Shown here: piece by piece, positions 51,196 to 60,474 of the stretch
How the letters are laid out: each line of letters opens with the position of its first letter
Position numbering within the stretch: the first letter of the stretch is position 1
Assembly (NCBI GenBank): GCA_023408315.1
Contig: JAEYKI010000029.1
Span: 124,001-188,000 of the forward strand
Source of the DNA: Bacillota bacterium
Lineage (GTDB): Bacteria; Bacillota; Clostridia; Christensenellales; Christensenellaceae
Direction of reading: 5' to 3'
DNA length: 64,000 nt
Notes under the pieces: generated by a model
What the model was told of the DNA's origin: nothing
The model's database searches: none
The model's input: only the letters and a program-made list of their open reading frames with translations
Position numbers and translations under genes: made by a program

Positions 51196-52389
51196 ATGAG
51201 CAACATTGAGAAGATGATAGCGGATCTGAAGAAACTTGATTTAAAGAAGATGTACGACGGCGACTTTTTCCTGACGTGGGAAAAGACGGACGACGAAATA
51301 GCGGGCGTATTCCAGGTGGCGGATATACTGCGCGGCCTGCGGGAGAACAATATTTCATCCAAAATATTTGACAGCGGGCTTGCGATCTCGCTGTTCCGGG
51401 ATAACAGCACCCGCACGCGGTTCAGTTTTGCATCCGCATGCAACCTGCTGGGCCTGACGGTGCAGGATTTTGACGAGGGCAAAAGCCAGATTGCGCACGG
51501 AGAAACGGTACGTGAGACCGCCAACATGATCTCCTTTATGGCGGACGTTATTGGCATCCGGGACGACATGTATATTGGCAAGGGCAACAAATACATGCAC
51601 GACATTGTGGACTATGTCAGCGAAGGCCACAAAGACGGCGTTCTGGAGCAGAAACCCACTCTTGTCAACCTGCAGTGCGATATCGACCATCCCACGCAGG
51701 CCATGGCGGATATGCTGCATGTGATCCATCACTTTGGCGGCGTTGAGAACCTCAGGGGCAAGAAGGTAGCCATGTCCTGGGCGTACTCGCCCTCTTACGG
51801 AAAACCGCTGTCTGTTCCGCAGGGCGTGATTGGCCTGTTTACCCGGTTTGGCATGGACGTGACGCTGGCGCATCCGGAAGGATACGAAGTAATGGGCGAA
51901 ACCGAGGAAGTGGCGCACATGAACGCAAGAGCGTCCGGCGGCAGCTTTACTAAAACAAACAGCATGAAAGACGCTTTTGCGGGCGCAGACATAGTATATC
52001 CCAAGAGCTGGGCGCCCTATGCGGCCATGGAAAAGCGTACTGTTTTGTATGGCAACGGGGACGACGCGGGCATCAAAGCGCTGGAAAAGGACCTTCTGGC
52101 CCACAACGCGCTGCACAAGGACTGGGAATGCACGGAAGAGATGATGAAGCTTACTAAGGACGGCAAAGCGCTGTACCTGCACTGCCTGCCCGCCGATATT
52201 ACGGGTGTATCCTGCCCGGAAGGCGAAGTGGCCGCCAGCGTGTTTGACCGGTACCGCGTTCCGCTCTACCAGGAGGCGGGATTTAAGCCGTATATCATAG
52301 CGGCAATGATCTTCCTGGCAAAGGTAAAGAACCCGGAGGCCAAACTGGGCGAATTGCTTAAAAACGGTTCTGCCCGCTGGAACGGATAA
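51196..52389 (+). CDS. ygeW: Knotted carbamoyltransferase YgeW
   Basis: 397-aa member of the aspartate/ornithine carbamoyltransferase superfamily, YgeW group. The carbamoyl-phosphate motif is DNSTRTRFSFA; HPTQAMADMLHV and HCLPADI follow. In the anaerobic purine pathway it probably works in the carbamoyl-releasing direction, giving carbamoyl phosphate for ArcC. Two bp before arcC. AAGGGG lies 10 bases before ATG. Confidence 0.93.
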   Translation: MSNIEKMIADLKKLDLKKMYDGDFFLTWEKTDDEIAGVFQVADILRGLRENNISSKIFDSGLAISLFRDNSTRTRFSFASACNLLGLTVQDFDEGKSQIAHGETVRETANMISFMADVIGIRDDMYIGKGNKYMHDIVDYVSEGHKDGVLEQKPTLVNLQCDIDHPTQAMADMLHVIHHFGGVENLRGKKVAMSWAYSPSYGKPLSVPQGVIGLFTRFGMDVTLAHPEGYEVMGETEEVAHMNARASGGSFTKTNSMKDAFAGADIVYPKSWAPYAAMEKRTVLYGNGDDAGIKALEKDLLAHNALHKDWECTEEMMKLTKDGKALYLHCLPADITGVSCPEGEVAASVFDRYRVPLYQEAGFKPYIIAAMIFLAKVKNPEAKLGELLKNGSARWNG

Positions 52390-52390
52390 T

Positions 52391-53323
52391 ATGAAAAAAA
52401 AGAGGATCGTTATAGCGCTGGGCGGAAACGCCCTGGGAAAAACTTTGCACGAGCAGATGGAGGCCATACAGAAAACCAGCCGGCATATTGTTGCGCTTAT
52501 CCGGGAAGGCCATGAGATTGTACTGACCCACGGGAACGGCCCGCAGGTTGGGCTGGTAATGGAGGTGTTCGACAGCTACAAGGTAAGCCATGATATAGAC
52601 GCCTTTCCCATGTCCGTATGCGTGAGCATCACCCAGGGATACATTGGCTACGATCTTCAAAACGTAATGCGGGAAGAGATATTGAACCAGGGCCTGCACG
52701 TGCCCGTATCCACGGTGATCACCCAGGTGGTGGTGGACCCGGACGACCCGGCGTTCAGCGAACCCACCAAGCCAATCGGCCTGTTTGTGACCAAGGAACA
52801 GGCGGAGGAATCCATGAAAACGGGTGCAACGTTTGCCGATTTTGGTGATAAAGGCTTCCGCCAGGTGGTGGCCTCACCCAAGCCGCAGCACATTGTGGAG
52901 CACGAGACCATTAAAACGCTGCTGGAGGCGGGGCAGCTTGTAATTGCGTGCGGCGGCGGCGGTATACCGGTTAAACAGATGGGGAACCACTTGAAGGGTA
53001 TGCCCGCGGTGGTGGATAAAGACCTCTCCAGCGCGCTGCTGGCCGGTCTGATTGGCGCGGATCACCTGGTGATTCTGACCGCAGTGGAAAAGGTTGCGCT
53101 CAATTACGGCAAGCCGGACGAAGTACTGCTGGACCGGATGGATATAGCGCAGGCTAAAGAATATATTGCGCAGGGGCATTTTGGCAAGGGTTCCATGCTG
53201 CCCAAGGTGGAGGCGGGTATCCAGGCGGCTTCGCAGAATCCAAGCTGCCGGGCTGTAATTACATCCATTGAAAAGCTGGCGGACGGGTTTAACGGATTGA
53301 CAGGTACGGTAATTTATTCATAG
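52391..53323 (+). CDS. arcC: Carbamate kinase
   Basis: 310 aa, full length. It makes ATP from carbamoyl phosphate, the energy-yielding step coupled to YgeW. Motifs: ALGGNALG, THGNGPQVG, CGGGGIPV, GKGSMLPKVEA. Directly after ygeW. Confidence 0.95.
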   Translation: MKKKRIVIALGGNALGKTLHEQMEAIQKTSRHIVALIREGHEIVLTHGNGPQVGLVMEVFDSYKVSHDIDAFPMSVCVSITQGYIGYDLQNVMREEILNQGLHVPVSTVITQVVVDPDDPAFSEPTKPIGLFVTKEQAEESMKTGATFADFGDKGFRQVVASPKPQHIVEHETIKTLLEAGQLVIACGGGGIPVKQMGNHLKGMPAVVDKDLSSALLAGLIGADHLVILTAVEKVALNYGKPDEVLLDRMDIAQAKEYIAQGHFGKGSMLPKVEAGIQAASQNPSCRAVITSIEKLADGFNGLTGTVIYS

Positions 53324-53391
53324 ACCGCGCAAATACCTGCAATAAACGATGACTCAATATCAATATTGTATAACGGGAGGCTTACAGGTTT

Positions 53392-54717
53392 ATGATCAAA
53401 TGCATTGGCAACGGAATACTGATCACCCAGAATAAGGACAACCCGGTGATACAAAATGGATGCGTTGTGGTGAATGGGAACAAGATTGTTGATGTTGGGC
53501 CCAGCGCCATCAGGGAGAAATACCCGGACGCGGAGTATTACGACGCGCGGGGCCGGGTGGTTATGCCCGGACTTATCAACACACACGGGCATATATACAG
53601 CGCGCTGGCAAGGGGAATGATTCTTGCGGACGCAAAACCGTCCCGTTCGTTTGCGGATATTCTGGAAAACCTATGGTGGCGGGTGGACAGGCGCCTGGAC
53701 CTGCCAGAGATTCGCAGCAGCGCTTACACAACATATATAGACTGCATCAGGAACGGCGTAACAACTTTTTTTGACCACCATGCAAGCGCGGGCCGCGTGC
53801 AGGGCAGCCTGTTTGCCATAGCGGACGCGGCGCTGGAGCTTGGGATACGCACCTCCCTGTGCTACGAGGTTTCGGACCGGGACGGGGATGCGGTTGCGCA
53901 GGACGGCATGCGTGAAAACGCGGACTTTATGGCTTATGCCAGGCAGCAAAAGAACGAATTAATCAAAGGCCTGTTTGGGCTGCACGCCTCGTTTACCCTC
54001 TCCGATAAAACGCTGGAGCAGTGCGCAGCCGCGGGGGGCGGGGCCGGATTCCATGTGCATGTGGCCGAAGGCATAGAGGATCTGAAGGACAGCCGGGAAA
54101 AATACGGCAAACGAGTTGTAGAGCGATTGTACAGCCTGGACATACTGGGGCCAAACACCATTGCGGTACATTGCATCCATATTGATGAACACGAGATGGA
54201 TTTGCTTCGCGAAACGGAGACAAACGTGGTACACAATCCCGAATCGAACATGGGAAACGCGGTAGGGTACTCCGCTGCTGTGCAAATGCTCAAAAAAGGC
54301 ATTTTGGTGGGTTTGGGCACGGACGGATACACAACGGATATGCTGGAATCGCTTAAGGTTGCAAACATTCTGCACAAGCACCAGCTCCAAGACCCCAACG
54401 CCGCGTGGGCGGAATCTCCGCAGATGCTGTTTGCGAACAACGCGGCTATCTGTGCGAAATATTTTGAAAGCCCGCTTGGCGTGATCAAAGAAGGCGCGCT
54501 GGCGGACATTATTGTGGTGGATTACGATGCTCCAACGCCTGTGACGGGCGCCAATTTTAATTCGCACATTTTGTTTGGCATGATGGGCCGGAATGTGGTT
54601 TCCACCATGATTAACGGAAAATTTGTGATGCGGGACCGTGAACTGCTGACTGCGGATGCGGAAAGGCTGTATGCGGAGTCACGGGAAGTAGCAAAATCTT
54701 TCTGGAACAGAGTATAG
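53392..54717 (+). CDS. ssnA: Amidohydrolase SsnA
   Basis: 441-aa metal amidohydrolase (E. coli SsnA length). The HxH metal motif is in GLINTHGHIYSALA; further His in VHVAEGIED and HCIHIDEHEMD, and the Asp in GLGTDGYTTDM. Acts as an aminohydrolase in the purine/uric-acid cluster. AACGGGAGG lies upstream of ATG 53392. Confidence 0.92.
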   Translation: MIKCIGNGILITQNKDNPVIQNGCVVVNGNKIVDVGPSAIREKYPDAEYYDARGRVVMPGLINTHGHIYSALARGMILADAKPSRSFADILENLWWRVDRRLDLPEIRSSAYTTYIDCIRNGVTTFFDHHASAGRVQGSLFAIADAALELGIRTSLCYEVSDRDGDAVAQDGMRENADFMAYARQQKNELIKGLFGLHASFTLSDKTLEQCAAAGGGAGFHVHVAEGIEDLKDSREKYGKRVVERLYSLDILGPNTIAVHCIHIDEHEMDLLRETETNVVHNPESNMGNAVGYSAAVQMLKKGILVGLGTDGYTTDMLESLKVANILHKHQLQDPNAAWAESPQMLFANNAAICAKYFESPLGVIKEGALADIIVVDYDAPTPVTGANFNSHILFGMMGRNVVSTMINGKFVMRDRELLTADAERLYAESREVAKSFWNRV

Positions 54718-54885
54718 CCGGGCTTCTGATAAAGCCCAGCTACTGCGTTCCACCACCCCGAAATTGTCTTGCTCCTCAGCGCAGGTTTATACTACGCTTT
54801 CGTAATGCTCAAAATGCCTTGTATCTGGGCTTTTCGGCAATCCTCAGGAGAATGTGGAGCATATCAAGTTTCATTGTAAGGACTT
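54718..54885. other. Gap between ssnA and ygfK
   Basis: 168 bp without a gene. It begins with a GGGCTT/AAGCCC hairpin (54721-54737 region) right after the ssnA stop, without a T run. The rest is unremarkable apart from short repeats of TGCTC/GAGCA type. Confidence 0.35.
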
Positions 54886-54903
54886 ATGAAGGAGATAGAT
54901 GAC

Positions 54904-57900
54904 TTGAGTGAGATCATGACCCCCATCCCGTTCAATAAACTGATCCGGTGGATGCTGGAAGAATACCGGACCAAGAACAGCGTATTTGGCGTAAAAAAAG
55001 AACGGTTTTACAGGAATCGCTCCGACAAAAAATACCGGATATTCGGAACGGACTTGGGCAGCCCTATTGGCGCGGCTGCCGGGCCAAACACGCAGTTGGC
55101 GCAAAATCTGGCGGCAGGGTATGTTTCCGGCCTGCGGTTTATGGAGCTCAAGACCGTGCAGATTATGGACGGGGAAGAAATGCGCAAATGCATCGCGCGG
55201 CCCTGCATCTCCGTGCCGGACGAGGGATACAATGTGGAATGGTCCACCGAACTCACCGTGCAAGAGGCGTTTTGTGAATATGTAAAAGGCTGGTTTGCCC
55301 TGCACGTTGCCGCGCGCGAATTCAGTATCAGTGCGGAGCCGGATTTTTTGTTTAACATGAGCGTGGGGTATACATACGAAGGCGTTACCTCCAAAAAAAT
55401 AGACGGCTTTATCAGCGATATGGCGGACGCAAGGGATACGGATGTTTTCAAAGAATGCAAAGAGTATCTGCTTGCCAATCTGGATTTGTTTGAGCATATA
55501 GACGCGGCGTATGTTAATAACATAAGCAGCCGGATATCCGGGTCCATTACGCTTTCCACCCTGCATGGTTGCCCACCTGCGGAGATTGAGCGGATAGCCA
55601 AGCATTTTCTGGCTGTAAAAAAACTAAACACCTATATTAAATGCAATCCCACTTTGCTGGGGTATGATTTTGTGCGCAATTTGCTGAATGAAATGGGATA
55701 CGGCTATGTGTCCTTTGACCACCGTCATTTTGACGCGGACCTGAAATTTGCGGACGCGGCGGTTTTGATTGAGCGGCTGCGTAATATTGCGCAGGAACAA
55801 GGCCTGGAATTTGGCGTAAAGCTGACCAACACCTTTCCCGTACAGATCAGGAGCGGCGAGCTGCCCGGCGAATTTATGTATATGTCCGGCCGCGCGCTGT
55901 TTCCGCTCAGCATCAATGTGGCTAAAAAGCTGAGCCAGGCGTTCAAGGGAAAGCTGCCCGTCTCCTTCTCGGGCGGGGCGGATTATTTTAATGTGGATAA
56001 GCTGATACGGGTGGGCATAGCTCCCGTTACCGTAGCCACCACCATATTAAAACCCGGCGGCTATGCGCGCGCGCGGCAGCTCTCCGAAAAAGTGGAGGGC
56101 CTTGCGGAAGGCGCTTTTTGCGGCATTAACCTGCCCGCGCTGGAAGAACTGGCGGATAATATTGCGGCAGACAAACACCTGGTGAAATGGGCGCGGGAAG
56201 CAAAATCCCGCAAGATCAAAAGCAGCCTGCCCGTTTTTGACTGCTTTACGGCCCCATGCAGTTCGGGAGGATGCCCCATAAACCAGCAGATACCCGAATA
56301 CCTGGCCTTGGTGGCCGCAGGGGAATACGATAAGGCATTTCGTGTGATTGCCACGGACAACCCGCTGCCCGCTATTACATCTGAGATATGCAATCACGCC
56401 TGCCAGTCCAAATGTACGCGGCTGGATTACGACGAACCCCTGCGTATCCGCAGCGCAAAGAATACGGCGGTAAAAAACGCGCAGAGAAAGTACATTGATC
56501 AGATTATACAACCTCCGCTGCGTACGGAAAAAAAGGTTGCCATTATAGGCGCGGGGCCGGCGGGCGTTGCCGCGGCGCTGTATTTGCGCCGCAACGGCGT
56601 TGGCGTAACAGTATTTGAGAAACGGGACAAGCCTATGGGCGTTGTGCAGTATATTATACCGGAATTCCGCATCAGCGCCGAGACGATTGGCATGGACTAT
56701 GAGCTGGCGTTAAAAACCGGCGTGGAGTTCCGTTTTGGCGTACCGGCCAATTACGATATACAGGAATTAAAAAAATCATATGATTTTATAGTGATAGCCA
56801 CCGGGGCATGGGCGCCCGGCGCATGCCCTTGTGAGGGGGAAGACAAACTGCTGGACGCGCTTGCGTTTTTGGAGGATTCCAAAACTTGCGGTTGCAGGCT
56901 GCACCTGGGCAAACGGGTTGCGGTCATCGGCGGCGGAGACGTAGCCATGGATTGCGCGCGCGCGGCAAAACGCTGCCCCGGCGTGGAGCAGGTAAGCATT
57001 TTATACAGGCGCACCCGGGAATTTATGCCCGCTGAGCGGGAAGAACAGGAACTTGCGCTGGCAGACGGGATTGCATTCAGGGAGCTGCTTTCTCCCGTAT
57101 CCTGCGACGGAAAAATGCTGACGGTGGAGTGCATGGAGCTGGGGGAGCCGGAACCGGACGGCCGGCGCAAGTTTGTCTGCACCGGCAAAAAGGAAGAGCT
57201 TCCGTTTGACACCGTGATCAGCGCGGTGGGCGCGCGCGTGGACACAAAAGACTTTGCCCGCAACGGGATCAAACTGGCGAACGGCTACGCAGTGCTGGAC
57301 CAAAACAACCAAACAAGCATAGAAGGCGTATATGTGTCGGGCGACTGCCGCGCCGGAGCCGCCACGATTGTGCAGGCAGCCGGGGACAGCAAGAGAATAG
57401 CTGTGGATATTTTGGACCGCCTGGGACTCGCGAATGACTTTGAACGCACTGCCGGTTCGCCTGATTCAAAAGTTCTTGCTTTCAGGAAATCCATATTGTG
57501 CGGTACCGGTGCCGGAACCAACGATCCCATGCGTTGCCTTGCGTGCGGGAACGTATGCGAGATTTGCTGCGAAGTCTGTCCCAACCGCGCGAACATCAGC
57601 GTGGCTGTGGAGGGCAGGCCCCAGATTCTCCACCTGGACACCCTGTGCAACGAATGCGGCAACTGCGGCGTATTCTGCCCGCATACGGGGAATCCTTACA
57701 AAGACAAGGTTACGCTTTTTGCGGACAGGGAAGCGTTTGCGGACAGCACAAACAAGGGCTTTGCGTTGCTTGGCGATGAACTGCTGGTGCGGGACGAGCA
57801 AGGCGAGGAATTCATCTGCAAGGCGGGAGACAAGAGGCTCTCGCCGGAATTTGCAGCCATGGTGCGGGCGGTTATGGACGAGCACAAGTATTTGCTTTAG
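54904..57900 (+). CDS. ygfK: YgfK, putative selenate reductase/FAD-NAD(P) oxidoreductase subunit
   Basis: 998-aa multidomain flavoprotein. The N-terminal DHOD-like barrel (about 1-420) is followed by a cysteine-rich GltD-like link (CTAPCSSGGCPINQQIPEY, then SEICNHACQSKCTRL), FAD-binding GAGPAGVAAALYL, NAD(P)-binding GGGDVAMDCA, and a C-terminal two-cluster ferredoxin region (CLACGNVCEICCEVCPN, then CNECGNCGVFCPH). Known cluster member; probably carries electrons to or from XdhD. The start TTG 54904 gives the E. coli-like opening SEIMTPIPF, with AAGGAG 9 bases upstream; ATG 54886 is the alternative. Confidence 0.88.
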   Translation: MSEIMTPIPFNKLIRWMLEEYRTKNSVFGVKKERFYRNRSDKKYRIFGTDLGSPIGAAAGPNTQLAQNLAAGYVSGLRFMELKTVQIMDGEEMRKCIARPCISVPDEGYNVEWSTELTVQEAFCEYVKGWFALHVAAREFSISAEPDFLFNMSVGYTYEGVTSKKIDGFISDMADARDTDVFKECKEYLLANLDLFEHIDAAYVNNISSRISGSITLSTLHGCPPAEIERIAKHFLAVKKLNTYIKCNPTLLGYDFVRNLLNEMGYGYVSFDHRHFDADLKFADAAVLIERLRNIAQEQGLEFGVKLTNTFPVQIRSGELPGEFMYMSGRALFPLSINVAKKLSQAFKGKLPVSFSGGADYFNVDKLIRVGIAPVTVATTILKPGGYARARQLSEKVEGLAEGAFCGINLPALEELADNIAADKHLVKWAREAKSRKIKSSLPVFDCFTAPCSSGGCPINQQIPEYLALVAAGEYDKAFRVIATDNPLPAITSEICNHACQSKCTRLDYDEPLRIRSAKNTAVKNAQRKYIDQIIQPPLRTEKKVAIIGAGPAGVAAALYLRRNGVGVTVFEKRDKPMGVVQYIIPEFRISAETIGMDYELALKTGVEFRFGVPANYDIQELKKSYDFIVIATGAWAPGACPCEGEDKLLDALAFLEDSKTCGCRLHLGKRVAVIGGGDVAMDCARAAKRCPGVEQVSILYRRTREFMPAEREEQELALADGIAFRELLSPVSCDGKMLTVECMELGEPEPDGRRKFVCTGKKEELPFDTVISAVGARVDTKDFARNGIKLANGYAVLDQNNQTSIEGVYVSGDCRAGAATIVQAAGDSKRIAVDILDRLGLANDFERTAGSPDSKVLAFRKSILCGTGAGTNDPMRCLACGNVCEICCEVCPNRANISVAVEGRPQILHLDTLCNECGNCGVFCPHTGNPYKDKVTLFADREAFADSTNKGFALLGDELLVRDEQGEEFICKAGDKRLSPEFAAMVRAVMDEHKYLL

Positions 57901-57910
57901 GAGAGACGCA

Positions 57911-60469
57911 TTGGTCAGATTCAAACTGAACGGAAACTGGATAGAAACCGATTTGAATAAGGACCTGCTCACCTTTTTGCGGAAGGATATGGGCATTAAG
58001 TCAGCCAAGGACGGCTGCAGCGAGGGCGCTTGCGGCACATGCAGCGTGCTGGTGGACGGAGTATCCCGGCGGGCGTGCACTTTGAACCTGCAAAAGCTGG
58101 ATGGGAAAGAAATACTGACCATTGAAGGCTTTTCCGATTATGAAAAACAGGTGTACGCATATGCGTTTGCAAGCACAGGAGCTGTGCAGTGCGGGTTCTG
58201 CATTCCCGGCATGGTGGTGAGCGCAAAGGCTCTGCTGGATAAAACATGCGCGCCTACGGAAGAAGAGATTAAGAAAGCCCTTACCGGAAACATTTGCAGG
58301 TGCACAGGTTACGTTAAGATTATAGAGGCCATCCATGTGGCCGCCGTGTTTTTCAGGGAGCGGATGCCTGTGCCGCTTTATCAGACGGACGGCAGAATTG
58401 CGCAGGAAGTGTTCCGCATAGACGCGGAGGCAAAAACGCTGGGCACGGGCGAGTATGTGGACGATATCGATCTGCCGGGCATGGTATACGCCAGCGCAAT
58501 CCGCAGCAAATACCCGCGGGCGGTGGTTGAGGAGATAGACACAACAAAAGCCCTGCGGCATCCGGACGCCATCGCGGTGATTACGGCGGAGGATATCCCG
58601 GGCAACAATAAATCCGGACACATTATGAAGGATTGGGATACCTTGATTGCCAAGGGTGATATCACACGGTATGTGGGCGATTCTATTGCACTGGTGGTAT
58701 CCGGGAAACAGGAAACTCTGCAGGAGATCAAGGACCTGGTGAAGATTACATACACCCCGCTTACTCCCCTGACCACGCCGCAGATGGCGCTGGCGGAGGA
58801 TGCGCCCCTGATCCACGCGAGTGGAAACGTGCTGCGGCACGACCGTGTAAAGCGCGGGGATGCGGACGCCGATTTTGCGCGTTCCAAATACGTGGTGACC
58901 CATGTGTACAAAACGCCGCCGACCGAACACGCGTTTATGGAGCCGGAATGCGCGGTTTGTGTAAACGAAGGCGGAAACCTGACGCTGTATACCGCCAGCC
59001 AGAGCATTTATGACGAGCACCGGGAAATTACGCACATTCTTGGCATTGCGCCGGAACGGCTGCACATCATTGCAAAGCTGGTGGGCGGCGGATTCGGCGG
59101 AAAAGAGGATATGAGCGTGCAGCACCACGCGGCGCTGGCGTCTTATATCACCGGGCGGACGGTGAAGGTGAAGCTCTCGCGCCGGGAGAGCATTATGATC
59201 CATCCCAAACGGCACGCCATGGAGATAGAAATGACCACAGCGTGCGACGAGGGCGGGATGCTTACCGCCATGCGCGCGCGCATTTTATCCGATACCGGGG
59301 CGTATGCGTCCCTGGGAGGGCCTGTCATTCAGCGCGCCTGCACGCATGCCGCCGGGCCCTATAAATACCAAAGCGTGGATATAGAGGGCCGGGCGCTGTA
59401 TACCAACAACCCGCCGGGCGGGGCCTTCCGCGGGTTTGGAGTGACGCAGAGCTGTTTTGCCACCGAATGCAATTTAAACGAGCTGGCGGATCTGGCCGGG
59501 ATTTCCCACTGGGAGATACGCTACCGCAACGCGGTGGGGCCGGGAGACGTGCTGCCAAACGGCCAGATTGCGGACGAGGCAGCGGCGTTCAAGGAATGCC
59601 TGCTTGCCGTAAAAGCCGATTTTGAAAGCAGCCCGTATGCGGGCATTGCCGGGTCTTTCAAGAACAGCGGACTGGGCGTGGCCGTGCCAGATACCGGCCG
59701 GTGCATCGCTTCCGTGGAAGCCGGACGCGTGCATGTGCGTACGGCCGCGGCGCGCATCGGTCAGGGGCTGGATACCGTTACCCTGCAAATGGCTTGCCAT
59801 ACGCTGGAACTGCCGCCCCAGTATATTGTGGTTGAGCGTCCGGATACCCAGCGGACGCCAAACTCGGGCACCACCACAGCCTCCAGGCAGACCGTGTTTA
59901 CGGGGGAAGCCGTACGCAGGGCGTGCGGGCAGGTAAAGGAACTGCTGGATGCGGGCAATACGCTGGACGACCTGGAGGGCAGGGAGTTTTTTGCGGAATT
60001 TACCTGCGCAACAGACCCCATAACCACCGACAAGGAGCATCCATTCAGCCACCTGACCTACGGCTACGGCGCGCAGGTGGTGATTCTGGACGAGGCCGGC
60101 AAGGTACAAAAAGTGGTTGCCGCCTACGACGCGGGCCAGATCATCAACCGCATGAGCGCCGAGGGACAGGTGGAAGGCGGCATTGTGATGGGCCTGGGCT
60201 ATGCGCTTACGGAGGATTACCCTCTGAAGGACGGATACCCCCAGGCGAAGTACGGGACGCTGGGCCTGTGGCGTGCGCCGCAGACGCCCAAAATGGAAGT
60301 GAAGTTCGTTTCCACGGATTACAAGCTGAACGTTGCATACGGCGCAAAGGGAGTGGGCGAAATTGCGACCATTCCCACCGCCCCGGCGGTGCAGGGCGCG
60401 TATTTGCGGCTGGACGGAAAGTTCAGGACCGAACTGCCTTTAAGGGAAACCGCCTACAGAAAGGATTGA
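57911..60469 (+). CDS. xdhD: Selenium-dependent xanthine dehydrogenase (fused Fe-S and Mo domains)
   Basis: 852-aa molybdenum hydroxylase. Residues about 1-155 carry two [2Fe-2S] clusters (CSEGACGTCSVLVDG; CGFCIPGMVVSA; NICRCTGYVKI). About 170-852 are the Mo-binding domains (GGGFGGKEDMSVQHHA, PPGGAFRGFGVTQS) and the catalytic Glu in GAKGVGEIATIPTAPAV. The FAD domain of classical XDH is missing; YgfK likely supplies the flavin. TTG 57911, with AGGAG 7 bases upstream, is chosen because the frame upstream runs through ygfK. The selenium ligand is a cofactor, not a TGA codon. Confidence 0.92.
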   Translation: MVRFKLNGNWIETDLNKDLLTFLRKDMGIKSAKDGCSEGACGTCSVLVDGVSRRACTLNLQKLDGKEILTIEGFSDYEKQVYAYAFASTGAVQCGFCIPGMVVSAKALLDKTCAPTEEEIKKALTGNICRCTGYVKIIEAIHVAAVFFRERMPVPLYQTDGRIAQEVFRIDAEAKTLGTGEYVDDIDLPGMVYASAIRSKYPRAVVEEIDTTKALRHPDAIAVITAEDIPGNNKSGHIMKDWDTLIAKGDITRYVGDSIALVVSGKQETLQEIKDLVKITYTPLTPLTTPQMALAEDAPLIHASGNVLRHDRVKRGDADADFARSKYVVTHVYKTPPTEHAFMEPECAVCVNEGGNLTLYTASQSIYDEHREITHILGIAPERLHIIAKLVGGGFGGKEDMSVQHHAALASYITGRTVKVKLSRRESIMIHPKRHAMEIEMTTACDEGGMLTAMRARILSDTGAYASLGGPVIQRACTHAAGPYKYQSVDIEGRALYTNNPPGGAFRGFGVTQSCFATECNLNELADLAGISHWEIRYRNAVGPGDVLPNGQIADEAAAFKECLLAVKADFESSPYAGIAGSFKNSGLGVAVPDTGRCIASVEAGRVHVRTAAARIGQGLDTVTLQMACHTLELPPQYIVVERPDTQRTPNSGTTTASRQTVFTGEAVRRACGQVKELLDAGNTLDDLEGREFFAEFTCATDPITTDKEHPFSHLTYGYGAQVVILDEAGKVQKVVAAYDAGQIINRMSAEGQVEGGIVMGLGYALTEDYPLKDGYPQAKYGTLGLWRAPQTPKMEVKFVSTDYKLNVAYGAKGVGEIATIPTAPAVQGAYLRLDGKFRTELPLRETAYRKD

Positions 60470-60474
60470 TTCGT

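Noticed and set aside
57434..57910. Upstream extension of the xdhD frame
   Set aside because: It overlaps the ferredoxin region of ygfK in another frame; the [2Fe-2S] domain starts at 57911 with its own ribosome site.
40844..60469. Possible selenocysteine TGA codons in selD or xdhD
   Set aside because: SelD uses a TGC cysteine codon at the active site, and no in-frame TGA interrupts xdhD; the selenium of this enzyme class is a cofactor ligand.
59923..60474. Upstream extension of the hyuA frame
   Set aside because: Lies inside xdhD; amidohydrolase similarity starts at 60475.
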